Source of the DNA: Sulfurimonas sp.
GTDB lineage: Bacteria; Campylobacterota; Campylobacteria; Campylobacterales; Sulfurimonadaceae
DNA: 6,737 nucleotides
Assembly: GCA_027063585.1 (NCBI GenBank)
Contig: JAMORM010000080.1
Span: 1 to 6,737, forward strand
Direction: 5' to 3'
In this document: positions 1 through 5,366 of the stretch, one piece after another
Numbering within the stretch: position 1 is the stretch's first letter
Layout: the number at the start of each line of letters is the position of its first letter
Notes under the pieces: generated by a model
Databases searched by the model: none
The model's input: only the letters and a program-made list of their open reading frames with translations
Told to the model about the DNA's origin: nothing
Program-made: the position numbers and the translations under genes

Positions 1-368
1 AAAGTATCACCTGCACCGAGTAAAACTTTTTTGCCTTCCTGTTGGTATTTGTAAGCGAGTTTTGCAATAGTGGTTGTTTTTCCGGCACCGTTTACACCGA
101 CTATGAGTTCTACAAAAGGCGGTGTGAATTCCGGTTCTTTGTAAGAGGTATATGCTAATGTTGCCAAAAGTTTGGAACGTAAAACTTCACGTGTGATTTT
201 GTTCTGATAAATTTCATTGAGTATGATCTCAACCAAAGCATATTCAACATCCGCTTCAAGTAGAATATCTTCAAGCTCATCTTTAGTAAAGGTAACTTTT
301 TTCTTTGGAGCGACTGTTTTAATCGCTTCAACAGTTTTGTTGAGAGATTTTTTTATAAAACCGAACAT
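1..368 (-). CDS. ftsY: FtsY, signal recognition particle receptor GTPase (N-terminal part; runs off the left edge)
   Basis: FtsY is the membrane-associated GTPase that docks signal recognition particle-ribosome complexes at the Sec translocon for co-translational membrane protein insertion. The 122 complete codons present cover a short basic N-terminus ([11 protein letters not shown]), the helical N domain (about residues 25-75) and the start of the G domain. The P-loop [10 protein letters not shown] lies at residues 91-100, and GAGDT of the G2 region is where the window cuts the gene. The acidic A domain of E. coli FtsY is absent, as is usual in Campylobacterota. The start ATG (366-368) follows the stop of the upstream lipoprotein gene by only 2 bases. 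The upstream Shine-Dalgarno match is weak (AGG about 10 bases before the start), so translational coupling is likely. Ffh, the paralogue, is excluded by the short charged N-terminus and the position next to the thioredoxin gene. The remaining G domain lies outside the window. Confidence 0.96.
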   Translation of the reverse strand, partial: MFGFIKKSLNKTVEAIKTVAPKKKVTFTKDELEDILLEADVEYALVEIILNEIYQNKITREVLRSKLLATLAYTSYKEPEFTPPFVELIVGVNGAGKTTTIAKLAYKYQQEGKKVLLGAGDT

Positions 369-370
369 TA

Positions 371-934
371 TTATATACCTAAAGCTTTTTTGATGTCACT
401 TTCGATAAATTCTTCTTCCGTTGCTCCTTGATAGTAGTTGATGATTTTTCCATCTTTATAAAGTACCATAAGAGGAATACCGAAATCTCTTCCTAAATTT
501 AATTGTTTAGCTACCGCATTTATGAGACGCATATTTTCACTTGAATTGACAAGCGTATAATTAGCATTATGTTGTTTTCTAAACTCTTCAAGTTTTTCAT
601 TCGGTATATTATTTTCAACTGTTATGCCTAAAACGATTAATTTGTCTTTGTATTTTTTTTGTAGTGAAGCAAGATGTGATGCTTCTGCCTGACAGGGTGG
701 GCACCAGGTTGCAAATATATCATAAATGACTACTTTGTCTTTGGCGTCTTTGAGTTTGAGACCATTGTCTGTTTTTTTAACAACAAACTGTTTATTATCA
801 AGTGATGTTAAAACTATTTCATTTGTCGCAAGTAAAGAGTTTGCTTCTTGTGTACTCTTTTCTTTTTCCTTTGAACAGCCTCCAAAAAGTAAGCCGATTG
901 TCAGTAAAGTTGTTAAAAGTGGAATTTTTTTCAT
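371..934 (-). CDS. TlpA/ResA-like thioredoxin-fold lipoprotein
   Basis: A predicted envelope-anchored thiol-disulfide oxidoreductase of 187 residues. The signal sequence ends in a lipobox, FGGC, with the lipidated cysteine at residue 20. A charged linker follows, then a thioredoxin fold. The redox motif WCPPC is at residues 77-81 inside FATWCPPC, and the cis-proline is in GIP (residues 152-154). TlpA/ResA relatives keep apo-cytochrome c heme-binding cysteines reduced or serve other extracytoplasmic thiols. The exact substrate cannot be read from sequence. The first methionine is used; AAAGG lies about 10 bases upstream (945-950). The gene is first in a leftward unit with ftsY, 2 bases apart. 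From memory, the same lipoprotein-ftsY pairing exists in C. jejuni (Cj1207c-Cj1206c). Its proximity to a c-type heme protein gene (3162-3752) is suggestive but they are separate transcription units. The general function is certain, the partner unknown. Confidence 0.92.
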   Translation of the reverse strand: MKKIPLLTTLLTIGLLFGGCSKEKEKSTQEANSLLATNEIVLTSLDNKQFVVKKTDNGLKLKDAKDKVVIYDIFATWCPPCQAEASHLASLQKKYKDKLIVLGITVENNIPNEKLEEFRKQHNANYTLVNSSENMRLINAVAKQLNLGRDFGIPLMVLYKDGKIINYYQGATEEEFIESDIKKALGI

Positions 935-957
935 AGAGTTTTTTGCCTTTGTTTGTG

Positions 958-963
958 TATAAT
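958..963 (+). promoter_or_regulatory. -10 box (TATAAT) for the cyclo-ligase-rny unit
   Basis: A consensus TATAAT on the plus strand places the transcription start near 970, about 23 bases before the ATG at 993. No clear -35 is seen; the equivalent position (about 935-940) lies at the start codon of the divergent lipoprotein gene. This box and the opposing one at 971-976 are only 7 bases apart. Confidence 0.5.
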
Positions 964-970
964 ATGTAAA

Positions 971-976
971 ATTATA
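971..976 (-). promoter_or_regulatory. -10 box (TATAAT) for the thioredoxin lipoprotein-ftsY unit
   Basis: The minus strand reads TATAAT here, placing a transcription start near 964 and giving a leader of about 30 bases before the ATG at 934. No good -35 hexamer sits 16-18 bases upstream, which is common in Campylobacterota, where sigma-70 promoters depend mainly on the -10 box. It faces the opposing -10 box at 958-963. Confidence 0.55.
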
Positions 977-992
977 GCGATAAAGATTTAAT

Positions 993-1556
993 ATGACTCT
1001 TACAAAAAATAGTTTTAGGCAAATATGTCTTAAAAAGATAAAAAAATCCTCACGTCATAACAAATTTTATAAGAATTTTTTGATTAATAATGCATTGTTA
1101 AAAGAGTTAGAGCATGTTAAGAATAAAAAAAGATTAAAAATTTTGTTTTTTTACCCGTTACCATATGAAGCAGACATCCTCAAAACCTTGAAAAAAATGA
1201 GAGAGAAACATGATGTTTTTGTGCCATTTATGCAAGGCGAAAGTTTTAAAATGGTACCATTTAGATTACCGCTTAAGAAAAAAAAATTTGGTATTTTTGA
1301 AGCGGGAAATACAATAAAAAATTATAATGAAATTGATATAGCCATAGTTCCAGCAGTGGGAGTTGACGGTAATTTACAAAGAATTGGTTTTGGAAAAGGG
1401 ATGTATGATCGTTTTTTTGCAAAATTAAAAAAGAAACCATATACTATTTTTGTACAACCGGAACTTTGTTACACACATCAATTGATATGTGACGCATACG
1501 ATGTCTCTTGTGATGTGCTGATAACTCCCGGTAAAACAGTGCGAAAACTTGGCTAA
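993..1556 (+). CDS. 5-formyltetrahydrofolate cyclo-ligase family protein
   Basis: Members convert 5-formyl-THF to 5,10-methenyl-THF using ATP, returning the stored folate to one-carbon metabolism in the cytoplasm. The 187-residue length fits the family. Visible family features are the basic N-terminus, LPYEAD (about residues 56-61, the family's conserved Glu), the FRLP segment (90-93), FGI (99-101) and the signature at residues 120-140, written in parts as PAVGVD-G-NLQR-IGFGKGMYDR. This corresponds to the usual P-x-x-A-F-D-x-x-G-x-R-L-G-x-G-x-G-x-Y-D-R. The C-terminus DVLITP also fits. The start has only a weak ribosome site (TAAAG, 981-985), and no later methionine is a better choice. The gene is lysine-rich and visibly AT-richer than its neighbour: 14 G+C in the 60 bases at 1001-1060, against 25 of 60 at 2221-2280 in rny. 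The rny start follows 25 bases after the stop, so co-transcription is likely. Confidence 0.88.
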   Translation: MTLTKNSFRQICLKKIKKSSRHNKFYKNFLINNALLKELEHVKNKKRLKILFFYPLPYEADILKTLKKMREKHDVFVPFMQGESFKMVPFRLPLKKKKFGIFEAGNTIKNYNEIDIAIVPAVGVDGNLQRIGFGKGMYDRFFAKLKKKPYTIFVQPELCYTHQLICDAYDVSCDVLITPGKTVRKLG

Positions 1557-1581
1557 GGTCTAAACAAAAAAGGTTTATAAG

Positions 1582-3150
1582 ATGTTCAATGAAATACTAC
1601 TTGGTGGTGTAATTGCCACGGTGAGTGGAGTGGTAGGATTTCTCATCTCTAAAAAAATAACCGGTGCAAATTTTGACGTATATGTAGAACAGGCAGTTGC
1701 CAAAGCAAAAGCCATTGAAAATGAGGCACAAACACTTCTTGAACGTGCAAAACTGAAGTCACGTGAAATAGAACTTGAAGCACAAAAAGTGTTTGACAGC
1801 GCCAAAGAGCGTGCACGTGCGGATTTTTCTCAAAGAGAAGATGCACTTATACGAAAAGAACAAAGTTTTGAACGTTTTAAACAGGATGAAGAGAAAAAAA
1901 TTCAGACAGAATTAAACAATATAAAAGCACAAAAAGTTAATTTAGAGAGAAATGAAAAATCACTTACTTCACTGAAGAAAAGATATGAAGAAAAAATAGA
2001 CGAAGCTGTGCATACGATAGAACACAGTGCAGGAATGACACAAGAAGAGGCTAAAAATGTTCTTCTTGAAAAAATAGAAGAAAAAGCGCGTGGCGAGATA
2101 GCGCATATTGTACGAAAATATGAAAATGAAGCAAGAGAAGAGGGTGAACGCAAAGCTAATTTTATTTTAGCACAAGCAACGAGCCGTTTTGCCGGAGAAT
2201 TTGCATCTGAGAGACTTACCAATCTTGTTCATTTGGACAGTGATGAGCTAAAGGGTCGTATTATTGGCAAAGAAGGGCGTAATATTAAAACACTTGAGAC
2301 CTTGTTAGGTGTTGATATAATTATAGATGACACGCCTAATGCCATTCTTGTAAGCAGTTTTAATCTGTACCGCCGTGCTATTGCAACGAAAACACTGCAG
2401 TTATTAATTGAAGATGGAAGAATTCAACCGGCACGAATAGAAGAGATATTTAAAAAAGTCTCGGATGAATTTGAGTCTAAGATTCTTGCCGAGGGTGAAG
2501 AGTTAATTGCCGAGATGAACATTGGCGTGATGCATCCCGAACTTATGAAACTACTGGGAAGACTGCGATACCGTGCGAGTTATGGACAAAATGCACTTGC
2601 TCATACACTTGAAGTTGCTCACTTGGCAGGCATAATGGCCTCAGAAATGGGAGGAGATCCTATTTTGGCAAAACGTGCAGGACTTTTACATGATATAGGC
2701 AAAGCATTGACACATGACATGGACGGAAACCATGTGGATTTAGGTGCGGAAATTTGTCGCAGATATAATGAAGATGAAGTTGTAATAAACGCCATTTATG
2801 CGCATCACGGACAGCAAGAGATACACTCTATAGAATGTGGTGCGGTTTGTGCTGCAGATGCACTCTCAGCAGCACGTCCGGGTGCGAGACGAGAAGTACT
2901 GGAGAGCTTTTTAAAGCGTGTAACAGAAATAGAAGAGATTGCATCACATCATAGCGGTGTCAAACAGGCATATGCAATCAATGCAGGTCGTGAAGTAAGA
3001 GTAATTGTAAATGCAACTTTGGTTAATGATGATGAATCAATTTTAATGGCGAGTGAAATTGCTAAAGAAATAGAAGCTAGAGTGCAGTATCCAGGAGAAA
3101 TCAAGGTGAATGTTATTCGAGAGAGTAGAGCGGTAGAGTTTGCTAAGTAA
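1582..3150 (+). CDS. rny: RNase Y, membrane-anchored endoribonuclease
   Basis: RNase Y starts bulk mRNA decay by endonucleolytic cleavage and works at the inner face of the cytoplasmic membrane. The 522 residues show the full family order. There is a single N-terminal membrane helix (about 4-24), then a long Glu/Lys/Ala-rich coiled coil (about 32-205). A KH RNA-binding domain follows with GRIIGKEGRNIK at 225-236, then a metal-dependent HD domain. Predicted metal ligands are His341 (ALAHTLEVAHLAG), His370-Asp371 (GLLHDIGK) and Asp426 (AADALSAARPGARRE). The C-terminus ending ESRAVEFAK is typical and the protein looks intact. An AAAAAAGG ribosome site (1567-1574) supports this ATG. It follows the cyclo-ligase gene by 25 bases and is followed by a hairpin shared with the convergent heme-protein gene. 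C. jejuni Cj1209 is, from memory, the equivalent gene next to the cyclo-ligase gene Cj1208. Confidence 0.97.
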   Translation: MFNEILLGGVIATVSGVVGFLISKKITGANFDVYVEQAVAKAKAIENEAQTLLERAKLKSREIELEAQKVFDSAKERARADFSQREDALIRKEQSFERFKQDEEKKIQTELNNIKAQKVNLERNEKSLTSLKKRYEEKIDEAVHTIEHSAGMTQEEAKNVLLEKIEEKARGEIAHIVRKYENEAREEGERKANFILAQATSRFAGEFASERLTNLVHLDSDELKGRIIGKEGRNIKTLETLLGVDIIIDDTPNAILVSSFNLYRRAIATKTLQLLIEDGRIQPARIEEIFKKVSDEFESKILAEGEELIAEMNIGVMHPELMKLLGRLRYRASYGQNALAHTLEVAHLAGIMASEMGGDPILAKRAGLLHDIGKALTHDMDGNHVDLGAEICRRYNEDEVVINAIYAHHGQQEIHSIECGAVCAADALSAARPGARREVLESFLKRVTEIEEIASHHSGVKQAYAINAGREVRVIVNATLVNDDESILMASEIAKEIEARVQYPGEIKVNVIRESRAVEFAK

Positions 3151-3170
3151 AGTAGGAAAACCTACTTTAC
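3147..3170. terminator. Bidirectional hairpin between convergent rny and the heme-protein gene
   Basis: A perfect 10-bp inverted repeat (GTAAAGTAGG, loop AAAA, CCTACTTTAC). It contains the TAA of rny (3148-3150) in one arm and the TAG of the opposite-strand gene (3162-3164) in the other. It is well placed to end both transcripts. There is no long U-tract beyond the stem in either direction, so it may work as a 3'-end stabilising stem or a weak intrinsic terminator rather than a classical strong one. Confidence 0.6.
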
Positions 3171-3752
3171 AAACTTGTCAATAGTAACAACAATAGCGCC
3201 TCTCAAATCACCCATTTTATAGTGTTTTGCTTTATCTTGGGGATATCTTTCATCAATCGCACGCTTGAGAGCTGCATTTGTAATATCACCATGACATTTT
3301 AAACAGACCTGTTTGTTTATGACTAAAGGTTTGTAATATTTGTATGTTTGTGCATCTACCTTTTGAACAATTTGTTTAGGTAGTATTACATGTAAACTTT
3401 GTAACTTTTCAAGAGATGCTAAAACCTCTTTTTCACTACCTTGAGGTTGATTTACCGGGTTTCTGTATTTTGTACTGATTCTTTTTATGCTGACACCTTT
3501 TGGCAATTTTTTGTTTACAATTTCTGTCAATGTATATGCTTCTTGTGAACAAAAATCAAGTGCTTTCATGGGACCACCTGCTTTCATATTCTTTTTCATG
3601 TTTGAACCGAGTGTTTTTAACAGCAGTAGAGAACTTTTTTTGCCAATTTTAATGACATTTTGGAATTGCTTGTCCTGTTTTGCTTGCTGGGGTGCTCCAA
3701 GGAGCAGTGAACTGCCTAGTGTTATAAATCCTATTGATTTTAAAATATTCAT
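3162..3752 (-). CDS. Secreted mono-heme c-type protein, DUF3365 (Tll0287-like) family
   Basis: 196 residues with a signal peptide (about 1-20, cleaved near LLLGA-P), so it is predicted to be periplasmic or surface-exposed. One c-type heme site, CLKCH, lies at residues 150-154. Around it are features I associate with the DUF3365/Tll0287-like fold: the FCSQEA segment (67-72), KYRNPVNQP (95-103), YYKPL (139-143) and the closing DLRGAIVVTI (182-191). Family members occur as stand-alone heme proteins or as sensor domains of signalling proteins, where a PAS-like pocket holds the heme. This one has no transducer domain, so electron transfer, redox or gas binding are all possible. The start has an excellent AGGAGGA ribosome site (3757-3763). 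The gene is transcribed alone, diverging from atpB and converging on rny. The family call is fairly firm, the function unknown. Confidence 0.85.
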   Translation of the reverse strand: MNILKSIGFITLGSSLLLGAPQQAKQDKQFQNVIKIGKKSSLLLLKTLGSNMKKNMKAGGPMKALDFCSQEAYTLTEIVNKKLPKGVSIKRISTKYRNPVNQPQGSEKEVLASLEKLQSLHVILPKQIVQKVDAQTYKYYKPLVINKQVCLKCHGDITNAALKRAIDERYPQDKAKHYKMGDLRGAIVVTIDKFVK

Positions 3753-3785
3753 TAAATCCTCCTAAATTAGATTTTTCTTTAAACA

Positions 3786-3791
3786 ATTATA
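3786..3791 (-). promoter_or_regulatory. -10 box (TATAAT) for the DUF3365 heme-protein gene
   Basis: The minus strand reads TATAAT, giving a predicted start near 3779 and a leader of about 27 bases carrying the AGGAGGA ribosome site. No consensus -35 is seen. It lies back-to-back with the atpB promoter about 35 bases away. Confidence 0.5.
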
Positions 3792-3824
3792 GCAAGACTT
3801 AGAATAATTTAATACAACATGGAG

Positions 3825-3830
3825 TATAAT
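3825..3830 (+). promoter_or_regulatory. -10 box (TATAAT) for atpB
   Basis: A consensus TATAAT lies 33 bases before the atpB start, predicting transcription from about 3837 and a leader of roughly 27 bases. No convincing -35 hexamer is present. The gene therefore appears to have its own promoter, in keeping with atpB being separate from the main ATP synthase operon in this phylum. Confidence 0.55.
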
Positions 3831-3863
3831 TGCGACAATATTTAAAGACAAGGGAGCACACCT

Positions 3864-4541
3864 ATGGGTGAATTGTTTACTTTTTTCGGACTTATCTCAG
3901 AAGATAGAACGTTTATTTTTATGAGTCACATGTTGCTATCAGCTGGTATAGCTTTAATTTTAGCGCGAGTAGCGATGTCAAATTTACAGCTTGTACCTAA
4001 GGGAACGCAAAACTTAATGGAAGCATACGTGCAAGGTGTATGGTCTATGGGTACAGATGTTATGGGTAGATTACATGCTCGTAAATATGTTGCTTTAGTA
4101 GCAACTTTAGGTTTGTTCATAGGAGTTGCCAATATTATTGGTATTATTCCGGGATTTGAAGCACCAACTGGAATGTTGGAAATGCCTTTAGCACTTGCTT
4201 TGACAGTATTTGTATATTACAACTTTGTTGGAATTAGAGAGCATGGTCTGCTCCACTATTTAAAACATTTCCTTGGACCTGTTTGGTGGTTATACTGGTT
4301 AATGTTCCCAATTGAAATTGTATCTCATATTTCTCGTATTGTTTCTCTTACCTTCCGTCTCTTTGGAAATATAAGTGGAGATGATATGTTCTTAATGGTA
4401 ATCTTAATGCTTGCTCCGTGGATATTGCCAATTATTCCATTTGCACTATTGTCATTCATGGCATTATTGCAGGCATTTATTTTTATGATGCTTACATATG
4501 TATACCTGGGCGGTTCATTACTTGTTGATGAGACTATCTAG
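3864..4541 (+). CDS. atpB: F0F1 ATP synthase subunit a
   Basis: Subunit a forms the two proton half-channels beside the c-ring of the membrane F0 sector. At 225 residues it has the compact length typical of Campylobacterota. Several hydrophobic segments are clear: about 18-38, 74-96, 105-123, 140-165 and 175-215. The essential arginine is Arg165 in SLTFRLFGN (161-169), equivalent to E. coli Arg210. Asp174 occupies the place of E. coli Glu219. LQAFIFMMLTYVYL (202-215) is the conserved last helix, with Gln203 matching Gln252. The ribosome site AGGGAG (3851-3856) is 7 bases before the ATG. No other ATP synthase gene lies in the window; only the small membrane protein at 4551 follows. From memory, C. 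jejuni has the same arrangement (Cj1204c followed by Cj1203c). Confidence 0.97.
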   Translation: MGELFTFFGLISEDRTFIFMSHMLLSAGIALILARVAMSNLQLVPKGTQNLMEAYVQGVWSMGTDVMGRLHARKYVALVATLGLFIGVANIIGIIPGFEAPTGMLEMPLALALTVFVYYNFVGIREHGLLHYLKHFLGPVWWLYWLMFPIEIVSHISRIVSLTFRLFGNISGDDMFLMVILMLAPWILPIIPFALLSFMALLQAFIFMMLTYVYLGGSLLVDETI

Positions 4542-4550
4542 TTTTCAATA

Positions 4551-4814
4551 ATGCAAAAAGATATCTATGAAAAAATTATAGGCTTTTTGCTTGGAGCATC
4601 ATGGGCGGTTGTGCTTTTTGGTGCTCTTCTTACATTTAAAATATTTATAAACTTTGGGATTATCGTAGCGATTTTTTCCACTGTAACATTTATATTTATT
4701 TCTCTCTTTCTTATTCTTGCAATAGATGCTTTTTTAGTAAATAAACAAAGATTGCAAGAAGCTAAAAAACAGACAAAAATCTTAGAAAAAATCTACGCTA
4801 AACATATAAAGTAA
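4551..4814 (+). CDS. Small two-helix membrane protein next to atpB, function unknown
   Basis: 87 residues. Two strongly hydrophobic stretches (about 10-32 and 34-58, divided by a short polar break near KIFINFG) form a membrane hairpin. A basic, helical, probably cytoplasmic tail follows (about 63-87, rich in Lys, Glu and Gln). The start is 9 bases after the atpB stop and lacks a convincing ribosome site, so translation probably depends on ribosomes finishing atpB. I do not recognise a named family. From memory, C. jejuni has a predicted small membrane protein at the same position (Cj1203c). A role in assembly or stability of F0 is a reasonable guess from position, comparable to AtpI upstream of atpB in other bacteria, but no sequence similarity to AtpI is evident. 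The stop lies 2 bases from the end of the convergent gene at 4817. Confidence 0.8.
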   Translation: MQKDIYEKIIGFLLGASWAVVLFGALLTFKIFINFGIIVAIFSTVTFIFISLFLILAIDAFLVNKQRLQEAKKQTKILEKIYAKHIK

Positions 4815-4816
4815 AT

Positions 4817-5080
4817 CTAAAATCTATAACTCAATACTAATCGCGTGTCAGTGATTTTAAAATGTGCTATTAAAGTGTGTTCAAAATCAAAAATAGTGTT
4901 TGCATACGATAAAATAAAGGCAATTTTTGACTCTGTCTTTGATTTATAGGCAAGGTTGATTGCCGGAATAGACCGGTTATATGAATCCATTCTGTCAAAA
5001 TTGATTTTGATATTATCTTTGGCAACTAGTGGCGTTGCAATTAAAATAGCTGTGAAAATGAATTTGGCTAAATTTTTCAT
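4817..5080 (-). CDS. Small secreted protein of unknown function, preceded by a putative riboswitch
   Basis: 87 residues beginning MKNLAKFIFT. A signal peptide spans residues 1-20 (likely cleavage LVA-KD), leaving a mature protein of about 67 residues, probably periplasmic or outer-membrane associated. The mature part is predicted to be mostly beta: alternating hydrophobic/polar stretches around 37-46, 49-61, 65-72 and 77-87. It ends in LSYRF, with the C-terminal Phe typical of outer-membrane beta-barrel proteins. It is too short for a full 8-strand barrel, so it may oligomerise, be a remnant of a larger porin-like protein, or be a small soluble beta protein. The reading frame stays open upstream to 5200, but the strong Shine-Dalgarno AAGGAGGGG 6 bases before 5080 and the signal peptide fix the start. 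It has its own promoter and a long structured leader. I do not recognise the family. Confidence 0.75.
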   Translation of the reverse strand: MKNLAKFIFTAILIATPLVAKDNIKINFDRMDSYNRSIPAINLAYKSKTESKIAFILSYANTIFDFEHTLIAHFKITDTRLVLSYRF

Positions 5081-5086
5081 AATTTT

Positions 5087-5095
5087 CCCCTCCTT
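5087..5095 (-). promoter_or_regulatory. Strong Shine-Dalgarno site of the small secreted protein
   Basis: The minus strand reads AAGGAGGGG, 6 bases before the ATG at 5080. It decides the start codon. It overlaps a 10-bp palindrome (TTACATGTAA, 5094-5103). The segment GUAAGG just covering its 5' edge is complementary to CCUUAC in the putative aptamer upstream (5223-5228). Confidence 0.85.
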
Positions 5096-5166
5096 ACATG
5101 TAAACAAATACATATAAAACTGTAAAATTATGATAGATACAGAAAAAATGCAGTATATAAATACAT

Positions 5167-5238
5167 TTGGCAGTCTGGCGATCTCAGGTTTGAGACCCAT
5201 AACTTTCCGAACTTACTTCACAGTAAGGTTGGCTTTTT
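5167..5238 (-). ncRNA. Putative class I cyclic-dinucleotide (GEMM, c-di-GMP-I-like) riboswitch aptamer
   Basis: Read on the minus strand, this leader segment has the order of GEMM elements. A purine-rich 5' stretch enters AGCCAACC. A first hairpin has CUUAC (5227-5223) pairing with GUAAG (5216-5212) around a 6-base loop. The motif CGGAAAG (5209-5203) is comparable with the conserved CGCAAAG. A second hairpin has GGUCUCA pairing with UGAGAUC (5197-5191 with 5186-5180) around AACC. It closes with GCCAGACUGCC, comparable with the usual GCCGGGUUGCC. Deviations are C-to-G in CGCAAAG, a non-GAAA first loop, and a 5' strand that does not pair with the 3' GCC in the standard register. An AU-rich outer pairing upstream and downstream could close it instead. 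Known family members sense c-di-GMP or, in a variant, 3',3'-cGAMP; ligand here is unknown. The promoter 20 bases upstream and a secreted-protein gene downstream support the strand. Recognised by eye, not by covariance search. Confidence 0.55.
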
Positions 5239-5258
5239 CAATATTTATCAATACATAT

Positions 5259-5287
5259 ATTATACCCAAATAAAATTTCAATTGCAA
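5259..5287 (-). promoter_or_regulatory. Near-consensus sigma-70 promoter of the riboswitch/small-protein unit
   Basis: On the minus strand TTGCAA (5282-5287) and TATAAT (5259-5264) are separated by exactly 17 bases, the best promoter in the window. Predicted transcription start is near 5252, about 14 bases before the putative aptamer and 170 bases before the start codon. Such a strong promoter ahead of a structured leader suggests control after initiation. Confidence 0.75.
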
Positions 5288-5326
5288 GTTTTGTGTTTCA
5301 TAACGTCTTTTAAAGTATAAATTGGG

Positions 5327-5332
5327 TAAAAT
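5327..5332 (+). promoter_or_regulatory. Possible -10 box (TAAAAT) for gatB
   Basis: TAAAAT lies 35 bases before the gatB start, predicting transcription from about 5339. No recognisable -35 hexamer is seen at the expected distance. It is the best candidate between the divergent promoter at 5259-5287 and the gatB ATG. Confidence 0.35.
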
Positions 5333-5366
5333 AAGAGTAATTAATTTATTTTTCACAAGGAAATTT

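Noticed and set aside
726..962. Plus-strand open frame opposite the thioredoxin lipoprotein
   Set aside because: It is antisense to a gene with a clear lipobox and WCPPC motif and has no ribosome site or recognisable product. The same reasoning removes 3487-3765, 3926-4132 and 6305-6661.
1575..2222. Minus-strand open frames opposite rny (1575-1805, 1649-1846, 1902-2222)
   Set aside because: They lie wholly antisense to a well-supported rny, show Ser/Phe/Ala-rich compositions typical of shadow frames, and have no ribosome sites.
5094..5103. 10-bp palindrome TTACATGTAA as a transcription-factor operator
   Set aside because: It lies about 150 bases downstream of the only good promoter and overlaps the ribosome site, and no second copy was seen in the window, so an operator role is not supported.
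5180..5190. CUGAGA motif suggesting a TPP riboswitch
   Set aside because: The motif is just the 3' arm of the second hairpin; none of the other TPP core segments (GGGGUGC, ACCUGAUCUGG) are present.
5081..5200. Upstream extension of the small secreted protein to an ATG at 5200 (127 residues)
   Set aside because: The extension would begin inside the putative aptamer, lacks a ribosome site, and buries a good signal peptide. AAGGAGGGG directly before the ATG at 5080 is decisive.
5212..5237. Plus-strand intrinsic terminator (ACTTAC/GTAAGG hairpin followed by GGCTTTTT)
   Set aside because: No plus-strand gene lies upstream to be terminated; the nearest is on the other side of a leftward gene. The minus-strand reading explains the hairpin and the whole surrounding structure better.
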